Source: Bradysia coprophila
Lineage: Eukaryota; Arthropoda; Insecta; Diptera; Sciaridae
NCBI RefSeq assembly: GCF_014529535.1
Contig: NW_023503353.1
Coordinates: forward strand, 1-64,000
Length of the DNA stretch: 64,000 nt
Direction: 5' to 3'
Positions within the stretch are counted from its first letter, which is position 1, and each line of letters opens with the position of its first letter. Made by a program: the position numbers and the translations under genes. Under the pieces are notes generated by a model, which ran no database searches, was not told the origin of the DNA, and worked only from the letters and a program-made list of their open reading frames with translations. This document shows positions 33,837 through 46,494 of this stretch, in pieces.

Positions 33837-36679
33837 TTATCGGTTGGCTCTAACAATTTTTGGAAGAAATCGATTCTCAAAAAAAGTAATAATTTCTGGC
33901 TCAATTTCCTTCGTCCAAAATGCGTCATCCTTTTCGATTCTTTCCGTTTTGATGTTCTTCGATGTCCAAACTACAAACATCGCGTATTTACGTTGGGTTA
34001 TGTGTAGCATACCCTGAATCTGATAGAAAAACTGATTCTTTTTGTTGAAACCAAGAATTTCTTTTTGAAATGGTGGATTGACAGTTACAGTGGAGGTGGA
34101 TTGTTCTTCGACTGGTATTAGTTTCTCTTTTAGTTTCTTTTGTGGTTTTGTTGGCAGTTCTTCAACGTTTTTGTTTAACTTTCTTGGTTTCCTGGTGACT
34201 GTCCAAAATTTTATGCAGCCGTTAAGAACACCTTCTTCTACAGATACGTTTTCGGCCGCCAAGGGACAACTGACCACAACGATGCCATCCATACCGATCA
34301 GACCATCCGGAGATGCTGTCATATATTCAAACTTTTCATCAATGAATATGCCACACTGATCAATTTTCACACCCATTTGAACTTCTAAACTTTGTAATGC
34401 TTCTTTACGGTGAATTTGATCATGTCTCACTTGTGCCAAAATATCGAAACGTTTGTCCATCAAAATGTTCTGTACGATTTCTTTGTATCCGTTGTCAGAC
34501 CGGGCGTTGGCAATTCTTCCGAACATCGCTGCATTTACTGTGTAAGAATGAATTTGCATTCCCAAATCACAATCCGACTGACCAATAGTATTTCTTTCCA
34601 TGTTGACACGGTCTTTATGCCACGTCTTAAGGTCAGCCAGATACATTGCCTTTCGCCATTTAACCGTTTCGTCATCTAAATCTCCTTGATGACACGTATC
34701 GGTACCATAAGATTCATCTGGTGAATAGGCGGATTTATTATAACGATGAGTAACAGTTCGGTTTAGGTTCAATCCAATTCGTCTAGTCTCCAACTTATGA
34801 ATCCACTTTCCCATTAGACGAGACTCAGTTAATTGTTTTTTGTAGCTCAGTACTGTAGAGCCCAAACGATGAGTGTTAAAATCGATAACACTAGCGTCTA
34901 CGCGTCCTTCCCAGCTACCGGCAGCTGACAAGAAAAGTCGTTTGCAAGCTGTGTGTTTGTTCACTACCGAATTGAATTGTTCGACCAGGTTGGTGTTTTG
35001 GTTGTGTAGAAGACTTTTCGCATTATCGGTTAGTCTCGTCAATGCTGTGCTAATTTCCTTCAGTTGCCCTGACTTTCGCATTTCGGGAATTTCGTTCTTG
35101 TCATCTTGATGTTTTTTCTTATCGCAGAAGTACGAGTCACAGGATTCATGATTGCCGAATACATGATGAGGTATATACTGAAAGTTTTCTCGAAGTTTTC
35201 CAACCTTTTCATGAAATGGTAAGCTTGTTTCAGCCCAATGCTTACGTGCACATTGAAATCCGAGGATAATCTCTTTTGCTTTTGCGGATGATAAATTTTT
35301 TACTTTGAAAAGTCGACTCCGTCCACAGCGATACAAATGTATAACGCATTCTCGTTTGTCAACTTTTAGTGGTGGATTCATATAAATCATTGCGTCTGTA
35401 ATCGCACTGAAAGTTTTCGAGTCTCCATCAGCTATGAGGTTGTTGTATCTGACACCATACGTTTTTTCGCTTTCTTGGAAAGCTTCTAGTAAAAGCTCTG
35501 ATTCCATTCCTATGATTGAATTATTGCAGAGCTTAGGATTGAAAGTTAATTTTACATTTTGAATTGATTACCAGTAGGGGGGCCGTGAAAGTTGGTGTTA
35601 CAAACATGATCTGACTCGATACCACGAAACTTATTATTGGCGCATTTCTTGCAGTACTTATTTTTCACCCGGTTCCAAATAACTTTTTTCGATTCATAAC
35701 CAACCAGAGTCGCTGTACCAGATTTTGAGCTAAAATTCGCTCCATAACTACGTTTCGACCAACAGCCATCTGTAATAACCGTCAACAATGGAAAATTGGC
35801 TTCGCTCGCATCAATGTTGTCTTTCATGGCCGCAATCACTTTTTCTTCATCGATTGCTTTTTCCATTTCCTTTTTGGCACACTCCTTCAAGTCTTTCTGA
35901 AGCATTTTTTGGTATTTGTCATAGGTTGATGAGGACATGAAAGGCACCTCCAAATTAGCTAGAAATTCTTCTGATTGGTAACAACCAACTCCCACTGCAT
36001 ATGACGCCAGCGCAAGTGCATAATTTATATCCAAAGAATCACTTGATTCTTCTGCTGTTGCTATCGTTTTAGTTATTCCACAACAGGAGCATCGAAAATG
36101 GAAAATGCTTCGCAGTCCTTGTCTCGTTTCCTTGATTATTTCCATGTTCGAAAAGTTACAAATTGATGTTCCATGGTCATTCAGATCTTTAATTTGAGCG
36201 AACAATAGAGCAATATTGACAATACGACGACCTTCCACACATTCGGATTTATTAATTGCGATAGTATGTGCTTCATGCTCATTATTTTCCTGTAAATCCA
36301 TTTCTGTTTCAGGCTCCTCTTCAACCTGATGGTCATTATCTTCTGTTTCACCTGTATTTTTAGTTATACGTGAAAAGATGCACTTTCTGTAAGAAATCTC
36401 AGAATTACCACATTTATCGCCGTCCATCAGTTGAAAATCAAATAAATCATCTCCACGCACAACCTTATAAGAATTATTGCAGTAATTGTGTTCTGCAAAT
36501 GGATTTGGAATGCAAAATTTTTGCAATGCTTGGTTTTTTTGTATGATTCTGTTTGGATGAAAGATTTCCTTAGGAGGAGAAGAGATTATAATCAAAGTCT
36601 TTACATACCGTCTTAATGTCATATTTTTCGTTGATCTTTTCCTGGACCCTCTAGTAACTTTATTTGACTTGTTTCCCAT
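33837..36679 (-). CDS. MULE-type transposase fused to YqaJ-like domain, copy B
   Basis: A complete two-exon gene: exon 1 35572-36679 and exon 2 33837-35509, with a 62-bp intron (GTAATC...ATAG) and matching phase, giving about 926 residues from an ATG. The N-terminus is basic (MGNKSNKVTRGSRKRSTKN). A cysteine pair motif (CSCCG) lies ahead of the transposase core. Its apparent DDE residues are Asp in ITDGCWSKR, Asp in ADGDSK and Glu in VEQFNS. The splice joins GPPTG to MESELLL exactly where copy A reads GPSTAMEPKL, confirming the intron. The C-terminal YqaJ domain keeps SPDG (34302-34313), but EIKCP reads VVSCP (about 34262-34280), so the catalytic Glu and Lys are absent. FFYQIQGMLHIT and MFVVWT are family-typical later motifs. 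The frame has no lesions, which suggests recent activity or selection. The terminal repeats of the element were not located. Confidence 0.85.
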
Positions 36680-37233
36680 TTTTTATTTTTTTTACGAAAC
36701 AAAATTCGAAAAAAATGTGTGGAATTAGGTTATAAATGCAAATTTTGTAAGATAGACAATAGATGCGATACATTCAGTTAGCTACACAATCGATCATGTA
36801 ACAGTGGAGGGGATACATATCTGTACGCATCAATTACATACACACTGGACATGATATAGAGGTCATAAAATCAAATCGACATAAATAATCGTTCCATGTA
36901 AGTAATTTGCATTTACAAAACAATTTTGCGTGCATTTTGTCTTTACCAAAATTTGTGATAACTTATCGATCTCTGTACCTCATCAAGTTAAAAAAAATAA
37001 TATATTTTCATGCATCCTGGTATTAGAGTTGTGGATCAGTAGCACTAATTTTATTAGCTACAAAGACGAGCACAATTGCTGCAATTTTAAAATCTGGCGT
37101 TTCTATTTATTAGGCAGAAATCTATAAACGAATCTATAAATCAAAACGTTAGACTCAGCCTGTACATTACATAAACGGTTGTTCTGTGCAAGAGCATTAT
37201 TTATGCAACGTTCGTTAGCTGTTGCAAAACTTT
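36680..37233. other. 5' flank of copy B, no gene
   Basis: AT-rich sequence upstream of the ATG. No TIR was recognised by eye. Confidence 0.4.
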
Positions 37234-37331
37234 TACAATGCTTGGTTTTTTTGTATGATTCGAAAATTTTACAATTAGTTCATCATTGACTTTATAATAA
37301 CTTTATTTGACTTGTTTCCCATTTTTTTTAA
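37234..37331 (-). pseudogene. Duplicated 5' end of copy B
   Basis: aatgcttggtttttttgtat and actttatttgacttgtttcc repeat the first exon of copy B (near 36519 and 36655), including its start codon and MGNKSNKV. The roughly 110 bp that lie between the two blocks in copy B are shortened here. It marks a partial duplication or the edge of another decayed element. Confidence 0.65.
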
Positions 37332-40009
37332 GCTAAACATTGTCAAAGTTACATTATGAAGATTCAAGTAAAGGTCGAGGTAGTGAATGTTGAGACGGCT
37401 GCACAATGTAATAGTAACTTGCTTGGACATTTTATTTGTGTCGAACGGTAGGGCTTTTATCCATTTATCCGAATCCATAAAATCAAGTTTTTGTTTTAAT
37501 TTATTTCTTACAAACTAAGAAGAAGGAATTTCATTTATACAACAATTTCAAATGTTTGCGCGAAATTTTGACTTTTTTGTTTTTACGTTGGTACTTATGA
37601 CTCATCACTCCCTAGTGATGATAGCGTTGACAGAGTGAATGTGTGGTTATGTTTTGTTCTGTATTTCGGCCATTGATCATGAAATTAAAATTAAATAGTA
37701 CATAAATTTGATAAACGGAAAACCTCATTATGTCAATAAAATATTGTACTATCAGTGAAAAATGTTCATGTAAACCATGTTTAAGGGAAAAGACTAATTA
37801 TTTAAGAAGAATCTATCGACCTGCAGAGTAACATTCAAACCAGAATTTCGGTATGCCTTCATAATAAAAATAAAAAAATACAACGTCATTGTGTTTTTAA
37901 AGGTTCTAAGTAGTTAATTATTTATCTCCTGACAAAATTTTCATAAAAGTGGCATGAATAAAATAGCTTTGAAAACCAGACATTTTTCACATAGGCGCCT
38001 TAAAAGTCGAGAGTCTGCTTCTTGCAATTGTATTTTGTAAGGACGGTTGAAAATAATGTCTTTCATCGGTGAACAATGCACAAATACACTGAATTCTACT
38101 ATTTCTACTATTTTCCATATAAAGATATCGTTTCATTCAATCAACCTTAAAGCCTCGTACTCAGCAAGTCGCTGTAAATAAACCAAAGAGCTTAAATAAC
38201 AGATTTTTCAAAGAAACACCTACACCAAAGCTTTTTTTTTCGCCAAAGATTATTTCCTCCAAATCCACACAGTTAGTGGTGAATTCGTTGAGCTTTTCTC
38301 TCTTTTGTTCTTGCATGTTAGTTCGCTTTTTTCTTGATTTTGTATGGAAATGAAGACAAAAATTGATAATACTTTCTTAAGAAAGATTTTTTTATGAAAT
38401 ATTGGATTGAATTGAAAATTATTATGTTACACAATATATGTAAATATATATAAAAGCTGTCATTAATATATATACAATAATATATTATGATGATGATGAT
38501 GATGATGATGATGAATCAATAAATGAAATAAAATATTATATTCGAGTAAATAAATAATGTAACCAAATTCCAAACATCAAATGTTTCAAGATAAGTAAAG
38601 TTAAATGTTAAATGAATAGAAAATAGTAAAGAATTAAATGGAAGATTTGTTTCTGTTACATTTTGTTTTTTGGACATAATAAAACTAGAGAGACCAAATA
38701 ATTTTAAAAACAAAAAACCAACAAAATTTTGAAACATCGCGCATTCAATGCATTATACATCAAATATGAAAAAAAGCTTATTTTTTTATAAAAATAATAT
38801 TTAAATTTAGAAGAGTTTGAAATTGAAACAAAACAAACAAAACGATCAGAGTAAAATAAGATTTTTCTTTTATTGTTTTCCATACGTTTAGAACCATCAA
38901 CAAAAATTAGTAAAAATGAAGACACAACTAATAGCAAATCAAACATAAACAATAAAAAGCAATATATTATAATAAATTCCAAACAAATAAATAGATAAAC
39001 ACACAACCAACTAAAATTAAATAAAACCCCAACCAATAAAATAAAGAGAAATGATCCTAACAAACGAATAATTTTAAGGATAAGAAACAACAACAACCAA
39101 ATAAAACTTATAAACGAACTTATACACAATAAAAAAAAAACAACCAATTGCAATCTTTTCATAGTATTCTGTTTTTACACTTGAATTTTTATTTTTACTA
39201 ATTTGCTTGTTCTGGAGCAGCTAATTTCATCTGTGATTTATATTTTGTTTTTATTTTTTACACAATTTTTATTTTGTATATTTATGATAGAAAAAAGACG
39301 ATCGTTTAGAGAAAATTATTTATTTATTGATATTATAACTACTATCTACAGAAACTGTTGTTATTAATTTAATTATCATTGCATAATGTCTATTTCAATG
39401 TTTCCAAAAAAAAAAAAACAAATACATGTTTGTACTATCAAGCAGCTAATGGTTTGTTTTCATTATTGAAGGGAGTTAACTGTTCGCTGACCTTTTGCGA
39501 TTCGAAACAGAAACTGAAGTTTCTTAAATTACTAACTATATTGTCAGCTTATTATTCGGAATTTTTTGGGGAAGAATTGCGAGTGGTGCAAACCGTACAA
39601 ACACCGCTCTCACTTTGTTTCATAAAGAAAATATTGCAAAAAAAAAATCGTTGCAGAAACTTGCGCATGATTTCTCTAGGAATTTCGACTGATCAAAAAG
39701 AAGATACTGTTCGAAGGATGATTTTAAGATGACACTTACCTGAAAATGACTACTTTTTCTTTGCCCTTACTTACTTCATTCATAGACTTGAGCAAGTTAC
39801 ACACGGCTACGGCTTTGTCATCTGTTATCGACAACGCCGATCAAAATAAACTATGACTTTTGGTTCTGGTCTAATGAAGAGACAGGTTTCGTTTTAAAAT
39901 CATCGATAATAATATTAGTACCATCCTGCCGTCTCTAATAAAACTAGTAGCTAAGCATGGTACTGTTGCATCATGAACATGAAATAAATAAATAAAAATT
40001 AGTGGAAGG
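37332..40009. other. AT-rich intergenic region with (GAT)n microsatellite
   Basis: A GAT trinucleotide run of about nine units lies at 38487-38515. From 38520 to 39160 the plus strand is A-rich, which produces an artificial hydrophobic frame on the minus strand (38704-39162). A plus frame at 39379-39732 has no recognisable domain. A copy of the dispersed motif tcatctgttatcgacaacg lies near 39818. Confidence 0.5.
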
Positions 40010-40830
40010 GCCTAGCAGGGTTAGCATTTTAAAATTGCGCCCAAAGGAACTAAAGCTCATGATACATCATTCGAAAGGTCTTGGCCTAGAACTACTTTTA
40101 GTGGAGTATCAAACTCCAAAATGGAGTTATAGTGGAGTTATTGACGAAAATGTGAATTTTGTTTTTCATTTATTTCTGTCTGGTGTGTTGACGTAAAAAT
40201 ATGTAAAAATTCTCAAAAAATGTCTGTATGGAGGAACATCTGCATTTTTTTCAGATTTTTTGGACACCTGTTTAAGGGAAAAAATTCAGAGAAAAATTCG
40301 GCGATTTTTTTTTCATACGTTGGAGGTACAGAACTACCTCGGCATTTTGACCATTGATTGGTCTTATGGACTGGACATGTATATTACAATGTATTACATA
40401 ATATTTTCAGATTTAAAAAAATGGTAGAACACATCCAATTTTTCAAAACAATTTTTGAATGAATTTCTTCACCCCTAAGGAGGGGTCCAAAAATTCTGAA
40501 AAAAAATCACAGATGTTACTCTCCATACAGACATTTTTTGAGATTTTTTTCAGAATTTTCAGTTACAGTCATCGATAGATATAAATTACAGACAAAACTC
40601 ACCCTCATGCCCAAAAACTCTCCCCAAGCGTGCTTTTTAGGGTTGATACTCTACCAAAAACATATGTATTCCAGTCAAGTTTCCGATCATAACCGTTAAT
40701 AATCTGTAATTAGCAATTATCTGGAATTTGATTTTTGGGTCATGTTAGGGGTGTAAAACCTGTGGAAAATGCGTCCGCGATAAGCTTTAGTTCCTTTGGG
40801 GGCACTTCTTACATGCTAACCCTGCTAGGC
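40010..40830. mobile_element. Foldback-type element, 0.8 kb
   Basis: cctagcagggttagcat and a caaaggaactaaagct block at the left are repeated in inverted order at the right (agctttagttcctttg and atgctaaccctgctagg). Inside, aaaatgtctgtatggag and ctccatacagacatttt form a second inverted pair, so the element is a nested palindrome. Confidence 0.8.
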
Positions 40831-40979
40831 GCATTAGCTCTTTCTTACTCGCATTCCACTCTTTAATTTGGTTTGCCGATTCATTCATAGAGTTAGCAAA
40901 TAGCCCTACTGTGACTTCCTTGAATTCATAAGCCGTTCTGTGCTTTCATTACACAATTGTATTTGATAATGATGGATTA

Positions 40980-42681
40980 TTACAATTGAAATGCAGGAAA
41001 CTTTGGTGAACTGCCCGCAAAATCGAATAGCATGTATATCACTCCAGCTAATCCTTCGAATAGTGAGAGTGGTCGATCAGGTGTTGCTGTGCTAGCTGTT
41101 CCATAATCAAAGCACCATTGAACAAATATGAAAGCCTGTTCCAAATATTTTTCGTCCTGTTGACATATTAACATGTTAGTTGACTCGACTAAGAATTTTA
41201 CAATCGCTAACTCACTTTCGTCTGTTCATAAGTAGCCATAAAAGCGTACGCATTACCAGCTACTCCATGACACAAACTATAACTTTTCTTCAGCACTCCC
41301 CTCTTCCAAATAACATCAGCCGACTGAATCGCGGCATTTAGATATTGGTTGTCACCAAATAACTGAAAATTATTACCAAAATAATTAATTTTCCTGCAGA
41401 AGTGAATACACAACTACTTTGTAAGCTTCCAGGAACATATATATGGCACCAGGAGCTCCATGACACCAATGAACCAATTTATCATCTTTGGACCCTAGTG
41501 ATGATCTCAAATTTCCGGAAGAAAAACATTGACCTAGGAGCCAATCTACAGTCTTTCGAACGTATGTAATCTGTGCTGAATCCAGAAATGAGTGAGCCTG
41601 GGGTAATACACAAGTTATACGTAAAAATTCAGTCAGAATGTATTTATCAACAAAAAAAACCTTCAGGAGAATGTACATAATTCCAGATATTCCATGAGCT
41701 GCACCAAGATAGCATTTGTCATGCCATTCATAGTACAGCACTCCATCGGAATCGGTTCTGTCCGTTCTTCCTTCATCTATCAAACGGTCAACAACCTAAA
41801 TGAGTGGTCGACAAATTGTCCGTCAAATACATCTTCTTGAGTGTCTGTTAATAGGAAAATTACCCTTTTTGTGATAGTATCGTCGTTATACTGAGAAACC
41901 AATTTTCTCACTAGTAAGAGGGAGTAAAGGTAACCAGCTCTTCCATATAGGATTTCATTACAGATTGGAGTACTACCGTCTTTTTCGAAAACCATGTTTC
42001 CAAGTTCCAAGAGCCTATCATTAATGAAATATGAAATTGTGACATTTTATCTTCTCTCGCTCTCCCAACAAACGATTATACTTCTTCCAATAAAATTTTG
42101 CTTTTTCTGTTTCATTAGCTTCGTGATAAATAATTACTGCCATGGATAAAGGACCTGCATCACCAGCTAAGAATGACATTCGTTTTCGTTTCAATTTTGG
42201 TAAAATTCTTTCAATTCGTGCCAGTGATTCCTAGTAAAGAATAAATGAAATATCGAACCACCAATAAAAAACACAATTTATTTATGGGAACATTACTTGT
42301 TGTTTTTCCAATCTCTTTTCCATAAATCGTTTCGCTTCCACTTGGTTGACAGAGTCCGAATCTTGACTCAAGTTCAAGCTGGCAATCAGCCAATATAGTG
42401 CAACAACACCAGTCGTTCCGGTGTAGACAGAGTAGTCAGATCCATAGTCAACTGAACATTCCAATTTTATCAGATCCTTTTCAAATCGTTTGAGCAATTT
42501 GTTTGCTTCGGTTAATATATTAGTTTTAGTAGGAAGCGTTGAAACCTTGAGACAACTTTATGAATAGTGAAATTTCTTTAAAAATAAATGTAAAATGTAC
42601 CTTAGATAGGTCGGTAATGTGAAGATACTGATTGGTGTAATATCTATCTGTATTAACTCTTTCATTCGATTCGTCCGTCAT
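40980..42681 (-). CDS. LanC-like protein (LANCL)
   Basis: Eukaryotic lanthionine synthetase C-like protein, a seven-repeat alpha/alpha barrel that binds zinc and, in known LANCL proteins, adds glutathione to dehydroamino acids. Eight exons were read with consistent phases: 42601-42681, 42297-42545, 42082-42230, 41864-42014, 41661-41795, 41418-41597, 41216-41362 and 40980-41156, giving about 422 residues, the usual family length. Visible motifs are GRAGYLYSLL, CYLGAAHGISG, HWCHGAPG (zinc Cys near residue 300) and SLCHGVAGNAY (Cys/His near 346-347), so all three zinc ligands are present. The ATG chosen (42679-42681) opens MTDESNERVN; a TTG 27 bp earlier is not used. Drosophila has one such gene, annotated as a LANCL3 homologue, but I cannot fix the subfamily. 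It is divergent from the copine gene. Confidence 0.92.
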
Positions 42682-43069
42682 TACGAAACGTTTAATTTTT
42701 GATAACAATTTAATTTGTTCGGTGCTATATCAGAAAATATAATGAAATTAAATAGAAAACTCAGAATGATATTTTCCCGGCTTGATTGATGACACTATTC
42801 GTATAAACAAAACTAATGTTGTCGTTGTATTTCCGAATTTCGAACATCGTGTGAATTACGCTATAATGTTCTTCAATATTTAGGGAATTATCGACAGTAA
42901 CCTCCAGATATTGTGATCTTTTATTATGTATACAAACATGTTTATGTAAATGAAGTAAAATATTTTTTAATTACTTGATGTCTGTTAAAGCTTAATTCAT
43001 CCTTAGATCCTCATCAATATCAAACAAAATAAAATTGTTTTCTCTTCCTTCATCCCATTTGAATAGTTC
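42682..43069. other. 5' flank of the LanC-like gene
   Basis: AT-rich, no coding signal. It probably holds the promoter and 5' UTR. Confidence 0.4.
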
Positions 43070-43674
43070 AGAGGGATTCTTTTGAATTTCGACTGACCGA
43101 AATCGGCGCTATTTTTTCCACGATTTTTTTGTATATACCTAGTTAGGCCTTGGTGCCTAGGCCCCAAAACCAGTCTCAGATATTTTTGATCTTCCTTACC
43201 TGGTTGGTTGTAAGTGGCCAAAGGTCGAAAAATGGGGTTTCGTAGTCCGGATTTCATTTCCGAAAGGTGACGAGGACACGGGCGTGTGTGGGTTCGTTGG
43301 AAAGCTGAGTTCAAGTACTCCTGGGGCAAATATTAACTTCATAAAATTTGCTGATTATCGGACGAAAATATGACTTCCGGAAAATTTCTCAAAATCAATG
43401 TAACCTCGGTGAACTTTGATGAGTTCTGTGACCTCACTAATGCAATTATTTGATTAAATTATTACTTATTATGAATGTGGAGGACCTCAGCTTTACAGCG
43501 ATACCCATATTTAGTAGTGACCATGGCCACTTACAACCAACCAGGTATGGAAGATCAAAAATATCTGAGACTGGTTTCGGGGCCTAGGCACCAAGGCCTA
43601 ACTAGGCATATGTAAAAAAGTCCCGGAAAAAATAGTGCCGATTTCGGCCAGTCGAAATTCAAAAGAATCCCTCT
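43070..43674. mobile_element. Long-TIR MITE, 0.6 kb
   Basis: Arms of about 150 bp begin gagggattcttttgaatttc and end gaaattcaaaagaatccctc. The inner parts with aactaggcat/atacctagttaggc and ggttggttgtaagtggcc also pair. The minus-strand open frame 43003-43329 is the arm itself. Confidence 0.9.
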
Positions 43675-43804
43675 CAACGCTTCCTAAATCATAGATCTAG
43701 GCTTACCAACGAAAATCCTTAATACCCTATTAAAATATAGGTGGTATTTACGTAAGATTTATATCTTTAACAGTTAACAGTAGCTTTATACTCACTGTAC
43801 AATT

Positions 43805-43875
43805 ACACAATCCTGTCACATACGGCTATTCATCTGTTATCGATAACGACGACAAAAAAAATGGCAAGTCTGAGT
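43805..43875 (+). repeat. Dispersed motif with TTATCGATAACG palindrome
   Basis: The order cacatacggct, then tcatctgttatcgataacga, is seen here. It recurs near 39800-39845 and inverted near 50130-50175; partial copies lie near 29240 and, inverted, near 44175-44210. The tatcgata core equals the Drosophila DRE promoter element. Whether this is a promoter block or a transposon terminus is open. Confidence 0.5.
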
Positions 43876-43992
43876 AATATGGGCTTTTATACAGTAAAAT
43901 GCTTGTTTAAAAAATTGAAGTATTTACAAGATTTTACGTGTTACGGCATGTTTCATTTTTATTTACATTGCCTAATCACGTAAAGCATTGTA

Positions 43993-44100
43993 CTTACGAG
44001 GTTCCAAGTTGTTATTTGACAAGTGGGGAATACAGCCCTCCCCTTCGGGTCGGGCTGTAATACCCCACTTATCAAATACACAGCTTGGAACCTCGGAAGT
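43993..44100. mobile_element. Hairpin MITE between LANCL and copine
   Basis: cttacgaggttccaag pairs with cttggaacctcggaag, and the inner arms ttgacaagtggggaata and taccccacttatcaaa also pair. The loop reads cccttcgggtcggg. Confidence 0.8.
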
Positions 44101-44677
44101 AATATACTATTAAATCAACAGATTAAAAATATTTTGATCGATAGAAGTAAAAGACCCGATAATAGTACTGGTCATGTGCTTGCCGTCTGTAAGAGGTTGA
44201 TGTGAAGCAAACTAAATATGCCACATTCAGGAGGTACAATTAATACCCAGAGAATAAGGGCTATAGCCGAAACCTTAAATGGAATATCCCTTATCATTTC
44301 CCAAAATCCTTTTTTCGCGGTAAAATTTGAAAAGGAGTTTATCACTTCGCTAATTCGCGATTATAGCAAATCTACAGTCTGAACATCTGCTATAATTGTT
44401 GACAGTTGGGCAAGTCCTTTTTGGTCCTTTTTCATCGTAACAAAGAAAAAACAAAAACAAAAAGTAAATATTTGTAGTTGTCATAAACAGAATTTCATTC
44501 ATATTATTAAGATACCTTTCATTTACATTCCATGAATAAAACCAGTGGAAATGAGGGAACCGGCGCAATTTCCTTAGTCCGTATATTCTAATTCATCGGA
44601 AAATATGCTGGATTGATTTTACATGAAAAGAAATTTTAAGCTTAAACATTTTTCCGTTCTCGAACTGTTGCTTAAAG
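44101..44677. other. Upstream region of copine
   Basis: No coding feature was identified. A cacgttag acceptor-like site lies just after the chosen ATG, so an additional 5' exon is possible. Confidence 0.4.
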
Positions 44678-46494
44678 ATGTTAACAATTCACGTTAGAGG
44701 AGGTGGAGGAGGCTGTATTGTGAAGGATGACAAGCCCGAAGTCGACAAGGATAAACCGCCTCCAAGGTCGATAGACGCCAAATTGATATCGAATGAAATC
44801 ATAAAACCATTCGAGCCTCCGAAATTCACTTCAAAACTGGAATTGACTTTAAGTTGCCGAAATTTGCTGAACAAGGACATTGCAACAAAGTCAGATCCAT
44901 ATTGTAAAATATCAATGATGGAATCGTGGCAGGGCAAATATTACGAAATAGCTCGCACTGAAACGATTGATGATAATTTGAATCCGGAATGGGTGACCAA
45001 AGTCATCGTCAACTACAACTTTGAAACCATTCAAAAAATGAAATTTGATGTGCGAGACCAAGATATTGGTGGACTGTACGAGTCGTTGGGAGTGTTTGAG
45101 ACAACTCTATCCGACATTGCTGCCTATAGTGGTGGTCAGTTTGTTGGAAAATTAAAGGGTGCATCGATTCTGCGAAATTTTGGCGAAATTATCATCGTAT
45201 CGGAAGAGGTCTCTAGTTGTAAGCAAATTTTTGATATAGAATTTGGAGCTGAAAATCTCAGAAAATTGTTGTTGTTCCGGAACAATGATCCGTTTTTGGT
45301 GTTTTATCGGGCAAACGAGGACGGTTCGTATTCAGTCGTTGCAAAAACCAACGTTGCTCAGTCAACTCAAAATCCAACGTGGAAGCCACTTGTCGTAAAA
45401 GCTAGGAATCTATGCAATGGCGATTTAGATAGATCTATTAAAATTGATTGTTATGATCGAAGGCGTAACGGAAATCACCAAAAAATTGGCACATGCTACA
45501 CAACAATGAGAACTTTCGAATCGGCACCACTGAATCTAGTTCAAGGCCGAAAGAATTCTGGGTGCATAAAAATCAACCGGTTTAGTGTCAGGGAGGACTT
45601 CACGTTTTTGGATTATATTCGACACGGAACACAGATTCATTTTGTGGTTGCTATTGATTTTACAGTATCTAACATCGTTCACACTGATCCCAAATCATTG
45701 CACTTTATGACCTCGAGTCGTTCGAATCCATACGAAATTGCTTTGCGTAGCGTTGGCGAAATTATTCAACATTACGACAATTCACTGATCTATCCTGCAT
45801 TTGGTATGATAACAATTGCTTTAAACAAAATGATTCCCAAAGAACTAATAGCAGTTTGTCTCATCCAGGTTTTGGAGCCAAATTACCGTCTGGTGAAATT
45901 TCACATCAATTTCCATTAAACGGAAATCCAGCGCATCCGTATTGCAAAGGCATTGAAGAAATCATGGACCATTACCGAAATTGCTTAAAAACTGTCGAAC
46001 TTTACGGGCCGACAAACTTTGCGCCAGTAATAAACAGCACATCTGCGATTGCAGAAAAGTATCAGGACGGAAAACATTACTTTGTTCTCCTCATTATAAC
46101 CGATGGTATCATCTCCGATATGCGTCAGACGAAGCATGCCGTTGTGAGTGCGTCTTCTTTGCCTGTTTCAATAATTATTGTCGGTGTGGGAAATTCTAAG
46201 TTTGATCGGATGAAAGACCTTGATTCCGATATTTTTAAATTGACCGTAGATGGTCGTCAAGCTGAACGCGATATTGTACAATTTGTTGAATTGAATAAGT
46301 TTGTGACGAAGAAAGGAAGTACCACCGTTCGATCGCAAGCTGATCTGGCTAAAGAGGTACTTGCCGAAATTCCACAACAGTTGACAGGTTTTATGGAATC
46401 ACGAGGACACAAACCTCAAATAGTCCAAGAAATGGCACCGGATCCGACGGTTATAGTACCAACAGCACCGACAATGGATATGTTAGATATTTAA
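44678..46494 (+). CDS. Copine
   Basis: Calcium-dependent phospholipid-binding protein of the copine family, acting at membranes in signalling and trafficking. Two exons, 44678-45803 and 45869-46494, are joined through a 65-bp intron with matching phase, giving about 583 residues. After a Gly-rich start come C2A (about residues 50-175; SKLELTLSCRNL, KSDPYCKI, LNPEWV), C2B (about 190-315; NDPFLVFYR, NPTWKP), and the copine/vWA domain (about 320-545) with RHGTQIHFVVAIDFTVSN at the metal-site strand, FGFGAKLP across the splice junction, and LLIITDGIISDM. The usual DFTASN is DFTVSN here. The start is an ATG, but the unusual Gly tract and an acceptor-like site just after it mean that an upstream exon may replace it. 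Confidence 0.92.

Noticed and set aside
33837-36679. Viral origin because of the YqaJ 'viral recombinase' name
   Set aside because: The domain is fused to a MULE transposase in one spliced gene; the family name alone is not evidence of a virus.
38704-39162. 152-codon hydrophobic frame on the minus strand
   Set aside because: It is the reverse of an A-rich stretch; Leu, Phe and Ile content reflects base composition rather than a membrane protein.
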